Source: JADJRG01 sp964474905
GTDB lineage: Bacteria > Myxococcota_A > Polyangia > Nannocystales > Nannocystaceae
Direction of reading: 5' to 3'
Length of the DNA: 64,000 nt
Assembly: GCA_964474905.1 (NCBI GenBank)
Contig: CAYYUP010000021.1
Span: forward strand, 23,445 to 87,444
Part shown: positions 44,901 to 53,900 of the stretch, piece after piece
How the letters are laid out: the number at the start of each line of letters is the position of its first letter
Numbering within the stretch: position 1 is the stretch's first letter
Translations under genes and position numbers: made by a program
The notes under the pieces: model-generated
Database searches by the model: none
Told to the model about the DNA's origin: nothing
What the model saw: the letters and a program-made list of their open reading frames with translations, nothing else

Positions 44901-45701
44901 ATGACAGGACCACTCGCTCGCGTCGTACTCTTTAGCCTGGTCATCTACGTCCTGGCATTTCTGCTGACCACCGTATTGCACGAGGTCGGGCACGCGCTCA
45001 CTTCGTACCTTCTGGGCGGAAAGCCGGTGCTGCACCACGTCTTTGTCGAGCACGAGGAGATCGAGGGCGGAGCGCGAGCGATCGTATCGGCAGCGGGTCC
45101 GCTCGTCAGCCTGGTGCAGGGCGTTGTGCTGCTGGGCGTGCTGCGGAGCATCAGCGCTGCCCCAAGTGCGTTGCGCCTCGCGATCATTTGGCTCTGCATT
45201 CACGGTCTGGTCAATTTTTTCGGCTACTTGATCACGACACCTTTTGTCGAGAGCGCCGATCTCGGCAAGATCGCCACCTATCTCGAATTGCCGATGATCG
45301 TCCGCTGGGGGCTGTTTGGCAGCGGAATTACGGCGATTACCGTGATCGGGTTGTGGGCTCGTGAACCCTTGCTCGCATTTGTTGTCGATCCCGCGACCCT
45401 CGTCGATGCAGGCGCGCGGAGCCGCCATATGATGGCGATCGGGGTCGCGCCCTGGCTTCTTGGGGGTCTCGTGATCGGCGCCTTTTCATGGCCGTCGCCG
45501 CATTGGATTACCTTCGTCTACCCCTTCTTCGCCGGTTTCTTTCTCATCGTAAGCGTGCGTCGATCCCGGAACGTAATCCCCCCAGAACTCCCTGAGGTGC
45601 TCTGGACAGAGGTCTCCCTGTGGCCCTGGGTGCTCCTAGTGCTCGCCGTGGTCATCATCTTCCGCGGCGTATTGCTGCCGGGGATTCGCTTTGGCAGCTA
45701 G
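44901..45701 (+). CDS. Membrane HExxH metalloprotease-like protein (M50-type)
   Basis: About 266 residues, six to seven membrane helices. The first helix carries LHEVGHALTSYLLGG with the zinc motif HEVGH (His27, Glu28, His31 from ATG 44901), and a following stretch SAAGPLVSLVQG recalls M50-family helices. The usual distal NxxPxxxxDG motif is not obvious, so the third zinc ligand is unclear. It is convergent with the YcaO gene; the two stop codons overlap by 4 bp (45698-45701). Membrane proteases often cleave or export leader peptides in TOMM clusters, so it is a candidate leader peptidase. The frame extends upstream to 44832; 44901 is preferred because the membrane-protein sequence begins there. 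Confidence 0.7.
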   Translation: MTGPLARVVLFSLVIYVLAFLLTTVLHEVGHALTSYLLGGKPVLHHVFVEHEEIEGGARAIVSAAGPLVSLVQGVVLLGVLRSISAAPSALRLAIIWLCIHGLVNFFGYLITTPFVESADLGKIATYLELPMIVRWGLFGSGITAITVIGLWAREPLLAFVVDPATLVDAGARSRHMMAIGVAPWLLGGLVIGAFSWPSPHWITFVYPFFAGFFLIVSVRRSRNVIPPELPEVLWTEVSLWPWVLLVLAVVIIFRGVLLPGIRFGS

Positions 45702-46996
45702 GGGAAGGGGTGAGGATCGGGGTTAAACCCGTCGCGCTCGAGATCACGTCCAAAGAGGGGCGGCACGCTGCGGAGGCGACTGCCGCCGAGGTAGCGGAAG
45801 CTGTGATCATTGTCGAGTGGCTGCATCGTCGGCATGATCGTGCGGGTGACCCGGAAGCCGCAGGTGCGAACGTCCGGGGTGGTGACGTCGACCCAAAAAG
45901 CCTCGATGCCCGAGGCGGCGAGGCGTTCGCGAAGCGGCGCCCGCTGACGATGCAGTGACTCAAAGCGGATCGTATCGCCGTCGTCGGTCATAAAACGGAG
46001 GCACTCGCGAAGCCTGGCAGATGTGGCGTGGGCGAGCAGATGACCGCGGAGCGTCCGGAATTCTTCGTGTACGTAGTCGGGCTTGTCGATCAGCTCAGCG
46101 CTGCGGTTGACCAGTGTACGCGTGAGCGCAGCCTCCTCGAGAGCGAGGCGGAGTGCGTGCACTGGATCATCGTTGGCGGCGATGCCGAAGGATGTTTTTG
46201 GAGGGTTGCGGGGATCGATGAGCGCTGCGCCGATCACCGGTACGTCGATGTCGAGGGTCAGGACATTGAGATGCCAGGCGCCCCCCGTGATCGCGGCCGA
46301 GTCGAGCAGGCGATCGATGTCAGGGGAGTAGCCGCGACAGCTATCGAGGTCGATCTTGGGCGGCGTGATCTGGGCGAGCCAGCTGATCATCAGAGCATCG
46401 CGCTCGATGATTTCGCCGATGCCCTTGGTGATGCAATGCTCGATTGTCCGCCCCGCGGCGAGGCCCGTCGAGATCGGCATATGGGTCCAGGGCTCGACCG
46501 CGCGATCGAAGAGGTAGGGCACGTAGACGCAGCTCGCCGGTAGCCAAACTCGTTCGTCGGAGGCCAGGGCTTTGCCGGGGACCCAGCGGATCGGCTGATC
46601 TTTTTCGATCCGTTGGTAGGGGAACCCGGGCTCGTCGTAGGCGCTTGCCGGGAAGGGGTAGATCGTATCGACCTGGAGCGCCCGCTCACCTTCGGCCTCG
46701 ATCTCGGAGGCGGGGCAGAGGCGGAGTTCGCGGGGGTCGTAGATCGCCGAACAGTAGCGCTCGACCGACTCGCCGCAGGCGCGGATGATCGCCCGCTCTG
46801 CGGTGATCGAACAGGCAGCGCCTCGGTTGGCAGCGCGCATGCCTGTGATCGGTACTGTGTCCGATGGTTCAGCGTGGGCGAGGTAGACCGGCGGGTCGTC
46901 TTCGCTGAGCTTCATGATGCTCACCGAGCGGATGATGCCGGTCTTGCGATCGACGAGCGGTGCGAAGGATCCGAGGGACTCTTGGATGCTGCTCAT
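45698..46996 (-). CDS. YcaO-domain azoline cyclodehydratase (TOMM)
   Basis: About 432 residues. YcaO features: AERAIIRACGESVERYCSAI (ATP/Mg ligands in the Glu-rich helix), the ITKGIGEIIERDALMISWLA element and LALEEAALTRTLV. The C-terminus ends PDPHPFP, the Pro-rich PxPxP tail that marks azoline-forming YcaO enzymes and reaches into the active site. The enzyme phosphorylates the peptide backbone and drives cyclisation of Cys/Ser to azolines. Start at ATG 46996, overlapping the E1-like gene's stop by 4 bp; the frame is open to 47080. It is the last gene of the RiPP operon. Confidence 0.93.
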   Translation of the reverse strand: MSSIQESLGSFAPLVDRKTGIIRSVSIMKLSEDDPPVYLAHAEPSDTVPITGMRAANRGAACSITAERAIIRACGESVERYCSAIYDPRELRLCPASEIEAEGERALQVDTIYPFPASAYDEPGFPYQRIEKDQPIRWVPGKALASDERVWLPASCVYVPYLFDRAVEPWTHMPISTGLAAGRTIEHCITKGIGEIIERDALMISWLAQITPPKIDLDSCRGYSPDIDRLLDSAAITGGAWHLNVLTLDIDVPVIGAALIDPRNPPKTSFGIAANDDPVHALRLALEEAALTRTLVNRSAELIDKPDYVHEEFRTLRGHLLAHATSARLRECLRFMTDDGDTIRFESLHRQRAPLRERLAASGIEAFWVDVTTPDVRTCGFRVTRTIMPTMQPLDNDHSFRYLGGSRLRSVPPLFGRDLERDGFNPDPHPFP

Positions 46997-48051
46997 GCTG
47001 CACCGCTCTTGACGAGGGGGGCGGGGAAGCGGGCGTTCCAGGCGATGCGTGCCGGCTTGTTGGAGTAGCAAGCCGGGCAACGCGGGACCTTGAGCGCGGG
47101 GTGGCGGCGGCCTCCGGCAGCGCCGAATTGGTACTCGATGTATCCGCCCAGAGTGATCGGCGGTCGCGAGAGTGTGATCTGCGAGAGCTCGATGGCGAGC
47201 AGATTGGCCAGCGCCTGTCGAAACGCTGGGTGGGCCGGCAACGGCGGCGGGATCGAGTCGCTGAGGCGGGTTCGATAGCTCGAGGCTACACGGATCTCAT
47301 TGTCGCCAGCGTTGGCAAGGATTCGGGTCTGTACACACTCTAAGCAGGGTGTATTGCGGGGCAGCACGTAGGGGCCGAGACGGCCGACGGCGCCCTCGCA
47401 GACGCCGAAGAGGATCGGTCGATCGTTTTCGATCGCGAACTCGTTGAGCAGGCGAGCAAAGGGCATTCGCCAGGGCACATCCCAGATGACGAGCGGGCCT
47501 TCAGAGTCTTTGAGGGCCTCGCGCACGTTGTCGAGAACGTCGCCACAGGGGGAGCCGACGGCGGCCTCGATGAGTGCGCCACTGATGCCCACGCGAGCGA
47601 GTGCTTCGACGATCATCGGCGCGCTGGGGCTCGGGCTGATGATCACCGGTGACGCTTCGGCGAGCGTCGCCGCGACCGTCTCGGGGTTGAGGCCGAGGGA
47701 TGCGTAGAATTCGCCGCGAGCATCGAGCTGTGCCGGCTCGTCACCCTCGGCAGGGCTGCGAGTGACGATGCAGCCGGTATTGCGCATCAACTCGGCGACA
47801 TAGTCGACCAGCGCCAGCTTCTCTTCGAGCTGCTCTGCGACCGAAGCTGAGAGTTCTTTGCGGGTCGGCGAATCGGCGAGGGCTTCGACCAGCGCGAGCA
47901 CGATTTGGACGACGGGAATGCTGGTGAATGTGGTGCTGTGGTTGACTGCGATGATCTGGACTTCGTCCGCTGAGATCGCGAAGATCTGGGCCCCGGGACG
48001 GAGCTGGAGGCGGGAGGAGTCCTGGGGGGGGCTGTCGGTATTGTCGCTCAC
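46993..48051 (-). CDS. TOMM cyclodehydratase partner, E1/ocin-ThiF-like with leader-binding domain
   Basis: 352 residues. The first ~95 residues look like a winged-helix RiPP recognition element (AQIFAISADEVQIIAVNHST, SIPVVQIVLALVEALADSP) that should bind the leader peptide. The remainder is E1-like, with a Rossmann-like stretch PVIISPSPSAPMIVEALARV and two CxxC pairs, Cys236/Cys239 in TPCLECVQ and Cys325/Cys328 in RCPACYS, that form the usual structural zinc site. This protein delivers the precursor to the YcaO enzyme. It overlaps the radical SAM gene and the YcaO gene by 4 bp each. Confidence 0.88.
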   Translation of the reverse strand: MSDNTDSPPQDSSRLQLRPGAQIFAISADEVQIIAVNHSTTFTSIPVVQIVLALVEALADSPTRKELSASVAEQLEEKLALVDYVAELMRNTGCIVTRSPAEGDEPAQLDARGEFYASLGLNPETVAATLAEASPVIISPSPSAPMIVEALARVGISGALIEAAVGSPCGDVLDNVREALKDSEGPLVIWDVPWRMPFARLLNEFAIENDRPILFGVCEGAVGRLGPYVLPRNTPCLECVQTRILANAGDNEIRVASSYRTRLSDSIPPPLPAHPAFRQALANLLAIELSQITLSRPPITLGGYIEYQFGAAGGRRHPALKVPRCPACYSNKPARIAWNARFPAPLVKSGAA

Positions 48052-49397
48052 TGTTGCTCCTGCGAGGCGGCGTTGCGCTTTGCCATCCGGGCGAAGCGGA
48101 GGATTTGGTCGGGGGTGAGTGTCGGTACGAACTGGGCGAATTGACGGTGTCCAAGGCTATCTCCGACGTAGAAGGCCTTGGCTACATTGTTGATGTATTG
48201 GCGCCCTAGGGCCGTGATGACCCAATCCTCGCCCTCGCGGGTCCACATGCCGGAGGATTCGAGTTCCTGGATCACGGGCCCAAAGACGAGTTCGGGATCG
48301 AGGCCAAAGCGCTCGATGAAGCGGGCCCTGGAGACCCTGAGAAATTTTACGCCGAGCACAAAATAGCGGGACATCGCCTCGTGAGTGCTGAGTCGGTGGG
48401 CGAGTGCGATCGGATCGCGGCCCTCGGCGCACGCGGCTTCGTAGCGCTCGATCGCCGCGTGGTTGCAAAACACGTGGTTGTTGATGAACGAGTACGAGCT
48501 GTTGCCAAAGCCGATGTACTCGTCCTGCGGGGCGACGAAAGCGATGTCGTTGTGCACGCTCTCGTAGCCAGGTTTGACAAAATTAAACGCGCCGTACTCG
48601 CGGTAGCCGTGACGACTGAGTTCTTCGCTGACGATCAGATCCATCGCGTCGAGCTCTTCGGTGGAGAGGCGCGGCGGGATGTCGGCAGCGGACTCGCGGA
48701 GCTTGAGCGCGGTGAAGGGGATGATCTCGAGGCGGAAGCAGGAGAGGTGGGTCGCCCCGGTTGCAGCGGCCCGTGTGAGGTCATCGCGGAGCTGCTCTGG
48801 GGTCTGGGAGGGGATCCCGTAGATGATGTCGAGCGAGAAATTCTCGAAGTTTGCGGCCTTGATCGCCTCGAGGGTTGCCTCGAGGTCACGGGCACGGTGT
48901 GGGCGGCCGATGATCCGCAGGAGCCCGTCGTCGAAGGTCTGAAGGCCGAAGCTGATCCTGTTGATGCCGCCGTCGCGATAGGCCCGGGCCTTGTCGGCGG
49001 TGAAGGAGATCGGGTTGACCTCCACCGTGATCTCAGCATCCTCCGTGACATTAAAGGATGTGCAGATCAGGTCTTTGATGCGGAGCAGATCGACGGCCTC
49101 GAGCACCGAAGGCGTGCCGCCGCCGAAATGGCCACATTCGAAGCGATGCTCGCTGAGGCGGCCGAGTTCGGCGTAGCGGCGAATCTCTGCCTCGAGGGCC
49201 GCGAGGTAGCGGGGGATCGCTGCCTCCCGGGCGCGCTCGACTGCGAAGCCGCAGTAGTCGCAGATCGCCGTGCAGAAGGGAATGTGGACGTACCAGGCAG
49301 CTCGCTTTTGCGGTTGCTTCCAGACGCCGTCCGCAGCGTCGGCGCTGACGGTGGTCGGGTACCAGGCGATGAACTCGTTGTCCTTACGCTCAAACAT
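48048..49397 (-). CDS. HemN-like (class C) radical SAM enzyme in TOMM cluster
   Basis: About 449 residues. The SAM-binding CX3CX2C is at Cys42, Cys46 and Cys49 (IPFCTAICDYCGF), followed by GHFGGGTPSVLEAVDLL and, much later, a HemN_C-type domain (about 345-440; LSTHEAMSRYFVLGVKFLRV). This is the architecture of oxygen-independent coproporphyrinogen oxidase and the class C methyltransferases. Because it sits inside a TOMM operon, and class C enzymes such as TbtI C-methylate thiazoles of thiopeptides, peptide C-methylation is the best prediction. Start at ATG 49397, just after the SagB stop; the frame is open to 49556. A haem-biosynthesis role is unlikely in this context. Confidence 0.85.
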   Translation of the reverse strand: MFERKDNEFIAWYPTTVSADAADGVWKQPQKRAAWYVHIPFCTAICDYCGFAVERAREAAIPRYLAALEAEIRRYAELGRLSEHRFECGHFGGGTPSVLEAVDLLRIKDLICTSFNVTEDAEITVEVNPISFTADKARAYRDGGINRISFGLQTFDDGLLRIIGRPHRARDLEATLEAIKAANFENFSLDIIYGIPSQTPEQLRDDLTRAAATGATHLSCFRLEIIPFTALKLRESAADIPPRLSTEELDAMDLIVSEELSRHGYREYGAFNFVKPGYESVHNDIAFVAPQDEYIGFGNSSYSFINNHVFCNHAAIERYEAACAEGRDPIALAHRLSTHEAMSRYFVLGVKFLRVSRARFIERFGLDPELVFGPVIQELESSGMWTREGEDWVITALGRQYINNVAKAFYVGDSLGHRQFAQFVPTLTPDQILRFARMAKRNAASQEQQ

Positions 49398-49398
49398 A

Positions 49399-50211
49399 TC
49401 AACCCGGTGGTTTTCCGAGGATGAGTGCGTGGATAACGGCCTCGTCGACGCCATCGATGTCGAGGTCTGCCGCGAGTGCATCGTCGCAGAAGCCGGCGAC
49501 GGCACAGGCCGAAAGTTCCTGTTCTTCGGCGACGAGGAGGCCGTTTTGGGCGGCATGGCCGGCGTCGAGGAGAACTAGGCGGTAACCTCGATCGCCGTAC
49601 TTTGCGAGCGTGCGCTCGAATGATGCCACTAGCAGGATTGTCGCCGCGGCAGTTGTCACCCATTCCTGCCAGAAGAACCCATCGCGCAGGATCTCGCCAG
49701 GAGCACGGGAGGGCAGGCGCTCGAGGGCGCAGGTTGAGATGTTGTAGTGGTAGAGGCCCGGATCGAGATCGTCGATGTTTTGGGCGACGACGTAGACATC
49801 GATCGGGTAGAGGCCGCCCGCCGAGGGCCAGGCACGGACAGCCTGGGTGATGTTCTCTGGTTCTGTCTGATAGACCAGGGTCGGGCCAAACCCGTGCTGC
49901 AGCACCGCTGAGAGCTGTGGCAGCGTGAAGGATTCGCTGAGTTCTCGCCGTGAACGTCGGGAGCGAAGCACGCTCGTGAGGCTCACATCACGGGAAGCGG
50001 CCTCCGGAAGCGGCACCTGCGGGAGGTGTGGGTGCTGCCGAAAGCCGCGACTTGAGATGTATTTTTCCAAGGGACTCACCGCCAAGCCGGCCGCCAGACG
50101 GCGTGCCAGCTCAGGCGAGAGCTTGGAATTTTCGTGGTAGAGGGCGGATAGACGCTCAGGGAGCGTCGGGTGTAGGTGCTCATCTACCTCGGTGTTCCAT
50201 TCGGTCTTCAT
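49399..50211 (-). CDS. SagB-type FMN-dependent azoline dehydrogenase
   Basis: 270 residues of the nitroreductase/SagB family. Family features: VLRSRRSRRELSESFTLPQL, RAWPSAGGLYPIDVYVV and YGDRGYRLVLLDAGHAAQ near the C-terminus, in the normal order. AGGAG lies 7 nt before ATG 50211. The enzyme oxidises azolines to aromatic azoles with FMN. The precursor gene is immediately upstream, and the radical SAM gene starts one base after the SagB stop codon. Its presence predicts azoles, not azolines, in the product. Confidence 0.93.
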   Translation of the reverse strand: MKTEWNTEVDEHLHPTLPERLSALYHENSKLSPELARRLAAGLAVSPLEKYISSRGFRQHPHLPQVPLPEAASRDVSLTSVLRSRRSRRELSESFTLPQLSAVLQHGFGPTLVYQTEPENITQAVRAWPSAGGLYPIDVYVVAQNIDDLDPGLYHYNISTCALERLPSRAPGEILRDGFFWQEWVTTAAATILLVASFERTLAKYGDRGYRLVLLDAGHAAQNGLLVAEEQELSACAVAGFCDDALAADLDIDGVDEAVIHALILGKPPG

Positions 50212-50256
50212 GACAATACTCCTCGGCGCGGATCCCTGCGGCGATGTCCCGGGCGG

Positions 50257-50661
50257 CTAGATGCCTGGGGCAGCTGCGGTCTCACCACAGCAGCAGCAGC
50301 AGCACGAGCAGCACGAGACGTCCCAGTCGGCGGCGGCGCCGACATCATCGGCACGCAGGGAGATCGAGGAGGCTGTCAGATGATCGACGGCTTTGAGGTC
50401 CGCGCCTGACATGCTGGCGACGGTCCGCAGTGCGCTGAGCTCTTTGAGGGTCAGGTTGAAGTCCTCGAGGATCTGCCCAGGGTTCTTCATCGCCTCACTG
50501 CGGTAACCGCTGTCCTCGGCGAGGCGGGTGAGTGCCTCCTTGAACTGGTCAGGCGAGGGCTTCGCCCGACGGATGGGGATCTGGGTGAGAGTCTTGGCGA
50601 GGGCTCGATCGAGTTTTACATCGATCAGTTTATTCGGGTCCAAACGGCGGAAAGTAGGCAT
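50257..50661 (-). CDS. TOMM precursor peptide with an octa-cysteine core
   Basis: 134 residues. The long N-terminal leader (about 1-110) is helical; residues 50-90 (SGYRSEAMKNPGQILEDFNL, then TLKELSALRTVASMSGADL) recall helical leaders derived from small proteins (NHLP/LigA-like). The core is SCCSCCCCCC (residues 116-125, eight Cys and two Ser without a break), followed by GETAAAPGI. Ten consecutive heterocyclisable residues predict a polythiazole/oxazole run. AAGGAG lies 6 nt before ATG 50661. It is the first gene of the operon. Cleavage is likely near DWDVS, but the exact site is not visible. Confidence 0.9.
   Translation of the reverse strand: MPTFRRLDPNKLIDVKLDRALAKTLTQIPIRRAKPSPDQFKEALTRLAEDSGYRSEAMKNPGQILEDFNLTLKELSALRTVASMSGADLKAVDHLTASSISLRADDVGAAADWDVSCCSCCCCCCGETAAAPGI
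50287..50316. repeat. TGC microsatellite encoding the core Cys run
   Basis: The coding strand reads TCG, TGC, TGC, TCG, then five TGC, then TGT. It is a triplet repeat tract that could change length by slippage without breaking the frame, thereby varying the number of core Cys. Confidence 0.85.
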
Positions 50662-50680
50662 GGCGTACTCCTTGCGCCGG

Positions 50681-50710
50681 AGGCTACCAATCTTCTATTT
50701 CCCTGGTCAA
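50681..50710 (-). promoter_or_regulatory. Weak candidate promoter of the RiPP operon
   Basis: TTGACC at 50705-50710 and TAGCCT at 50681-50686 (minus strand) are spaced 18 bp, with TGG before the -10. The -10 match is poor (three of six). It sits in the most AT-rich part of the gap, about 20 bp upstream of the precursor ATG. Confidence 0.3.
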
Positions 50711-50896
50711 TCAGGAGATTTAGACGATATTGCCCATGGGACAGGTTGTTGTCGAGCATTGGTGACCAGCTGTGTGCGTTCTTGAAGGAGAGGGGCGCGC
50801 CTATGTATTACGGGGGCCACAGTCGCCCGTTGTCCGCGGTCGGGTCGTTCTCGAACGTGCTCGATCGTGGCGGCCTTCGTGCCGCAGATCTTCGAA

Positions 50897-50922
50897 ATGC
50901 ACATACATGAAGATATGTGCAT
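50897..50922. repeat. 9-bp inverted repeat between M16 and RiPP operons
   Basis: ATGCACATA (50897-50905) and TATGTGCAT (50914-50922) are perfect reverse complements with an 8-nt loop. It is AT-rich, unlike its surroundings, and starts 21 bp downstream of the M16 stop. It may end the M16 transcript weakly or be an operator. Confidence 0.6.
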
Positions 50923-50942
50923 ATGCCTGTGTTCGCGCGCAG

Positions 50943-53900
50943 CTACTTGGTTGCGCGCGTCCTGGGGAAGGCACCAAAACTTACGAGTGCCTCGATCGGG
51001 ACCTCTTCGATCGTCGCGAACTTGCGCAGCGCCTCGAGGTCGACGCGATCGCGATCGCCGAGCACGCTGATCACCGGTGGAGCCTCGGCAAAGCGACCGG
51101 CGAACTCGCGGAGGGCGGCGAGATCGATCGCCTGAATAGCCCCGAGGAGCGCCTCTCGTGGGTCTTTGGCGTCCCCTTGGGCATCCCAGCGATAGACCGA
51201 CCAAGGGCGAGCGCGCGGCGGAATGTAGTCCGTGCGTGTGTCCTCGCGGAGGGCGGTTTTGCTGGCGACAAAGCGCTCTTCGGAGACCGGCGTTGACTGC
51301 AGCAGCGTGAGCATCAGGCCGAGGGCGTCGATGGTCTTGTCGCCCTGGGTGCCGATCACTCCGATCAGGGCGGAGGCGTCGCGGACTTGGACACCGCGCT
51401 TGAAGTAGGCCGAGGCGCGATAGGCGAGGCCGCGGGCCTCCCGGAGTTCCTGGAAGATAAGCCCGCTCATGTCGCCGCTGAGCAGCTGAGTGTAGAGGGC
51501 GGCGCTGGCCCGATCCTCGGGGGCTAGGGGGCGCTGTGGGGTGACGATTTGGACCTTCGCTTGGGCGATGTTTTTTTGCGTGAAGTAGAGCGTGGGCGTC
51601 TTGACCTCCCGGTAGCGGAGAGGAGAGCGCGGCACGAGGCTGCGGTGTCGACTGCCGAGCGTGGCCACTTTGGCCACCTCCGCGGCTGCGCGTGGACCGA
51701 AATAGAGGGTCTTGTGGGCGAGGTTTGGCAGGTCGCGGAGTTCGCGGGCGAAACTTTTTCGACCTGTCCTCAGGAGCATTTTGTTGCTCGGCTTCGCGAG
51801 GTATGGGCTCATGCGTCCGAGGCTCGCGTAGGCGGCCAGAGCCGCGCCGAGAAAGTCAGGATCCTCGAGGGCGTCCTTGCGTTGACTGATGCTGTTGGCG
51901 ACCAGCGACTTGACGGTCGCTTCGGTGAATCTTGGCTCACGAAGCCAGCGCTCGAGGAGCTTGACGCTCGCTTCTAGGTTGCGGTCGATGCCGTGGATCC
52001 AGAGGGTCGTGTGTTCATCGTCGCAGGAGCTGTCGACCGAGGTGCCCAGTCGGTAGAGTTTTCGCTGCAGGGCTGCCGCGTCGAGATCGCCGGCGCCGGA
52101 GAGCGCAAGGAGTTCGAGCGCGTGGCAGAGCAGCGGCCGGCGGCGGCTGCCAACCTCAAAGCGGTAGCTCAGGGAAAAGAGATCATTGCGCCGATTGGTG
52201 GCGGCGATCAGCGGTCCCGCGGGCATGGCGTGGTGCACGTAATGTTCACCCTCGCGGAGCCAGATAGGCTCGATGGGGTCGACCTGCACGGCCAAGAGAT
52301 CGGTCGCAAAGGCGGAGCTACGGCCGGGATCAAGGGGGACAGGTGTGATCTTTGGTTTGGGGATCGCGGGCGGTGAATGCTTGCCGTGGCGGCGGTAGAC
52401 GACCGCTCGATCGCCGCCGAGGTAGGTCTTGGCGACACGCATGACGTCGTCCCGGGTCACTGCGCGCAGGCGATCGGTGTGGGCGATGACGTCGGCCCAG
52501 GGCGTCCGCAGGATGTACGACTGCATCATCCGTGATACCCGGCCGGAGTTGCTCTCGGTGCGCCGTTTGTCGTTGATCTCGCTGTGGAGAACGATCGCCG
52601 CCAGATCCTCGTCGCTAAAATCGCCGTGCCGCAGCCTGTTGGTCACGCCCATGAGCAGTCGCTCGATCTCCTCGAGGGTCTGATCGTCGCGGGCTGTCGC
52701 GCTCATCGCCCAGTACCCGGCTTCGCGGAGATTTTCGCCGAAGGATTCGGCCTCGGGCACTTTTTGGGTGAGCACGAGGTCGACGTTGAGGAGGCCGCTG
52801 GCGGCGTTGTCGACCAGCATGTCGAGCACCTCGAGGGCGGGCACATCGGCGTGGTTGGCATCGACGGTCTGCCAGCTGATGCCGACACTTTGTTCGCCCT
52901 GCGCGACCAGCTCCTCGAAGACCCGCCCGTGCAGCGGCGGTAGGGGAGCTGGCGTTGGCGCGCTCAGGGGCACGGGCGCCCAGCCGCCAAATTGTTGCTC
53001 GATCACGGGTAGCGCTTGTTCGGCGTCGATGTCTCCGGCGAGCACGATGGCGATGTTGTTGGGCGCGTACCAGCGCCGGTAGTACGCCGCCATATCGCCG
53101 TAGGCGGGCGTTTTAAGGTGATCGACGATGCCGATGGTCGGTTGTGTGCCGTAGGGGTGGGCGGGGAAGAGCAGCCGCCGCGTCGCCTCCCATACCCGCT
53201 CTTCGGGCGAGTCGAGGGACATGTTTTTCTCTTCGTAGACGGCCTCGAGCTCCGGGTAAAAGAGGCGAAAGATCGGGTGTTGGATGCGGTCCGCTTCGAT
53301 CGTCGCCCACTGCTGCAGGCGGTTGCGGGGCACATTCGAGATGTAGACAGTCTCTTCGTCGCTGGTGAAGGCGTTGACGCCGGTGATGCCGAGGCTTGCG
53401 TAGACCCGGTCGAACTCGTTTGGAATTGCGGTCGCGGCGGTCGCCTGGGTTTCGGCGTCGATTTTGGCGAGCAGGGCGGCCCGTGACGCCTCGTCATGAA
53501 CTTCGCGCAGCTCGTCGTAGAGCGCTGCGATGCGCTCGATGTGCGGCGCTTCGGTGGCGTAGTCGAGGGTACCCAGGCGCTCTGTGCCTTTAAAGAGCAT
53601 GTGCTCGAGGTAGTGAGCGAGGCCGGTGGAGTCGGCGGGGTCATTGCGGCTGCCGGTGCGCACGGCGATCCAGGCGCTAAAGCTCGGCTCCTCGCGGTCG
53701 GTACTGATGTAGACCGTGACGCCATTGCGAAGGCGGTGGATCGTGACGCCCATCGCATCCCCCCCGAGGGCGGTCGCCATCGGTTCGGGTAGGTCAGAGG
53801 CGGCGAGGATTGTCGCGACGTCGGCGGTGCTCTCGCCCTGCGGACTCGCCGGGTCGCCCTTGGGAATATTGGAGGTGCCCTGGATCTTAACCGTGCAGGC

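Larger units (their letters stand above)
50662..50942. other. Intergenic region between M16 gene and RiPP precursor
   Basis: About 280 bp. It should contain the promoter of the RiPP operon. A weak candidate on the minus strand is TTGACC (50705-50710) with TAGCCT (50681-50686) at 18-bp spacing, the latter preceded by TGG as in an extended -10; the transcript would start just before the AAGGAG site. A 9-bp inverted repeat lies near the M16 stop (50897-50922). Apart from the short, unconvincing open frame 50707-51204 no gene is visible. Confidence 0.5.

Noticed and set aside
50287..50316. Triplet repeat considered as a non-coding microsatellite
   Set aside because: The reading frame, Shine-Dalgarno site and neighbouring TOMM genes show it is the coding core of a precursor peptide.
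50707..51204. 165-codon minus-strand open frame
   Set aside because: Overlaps the 3' end of the M16 gene in another frame and has an Arg-rich translation without domain.
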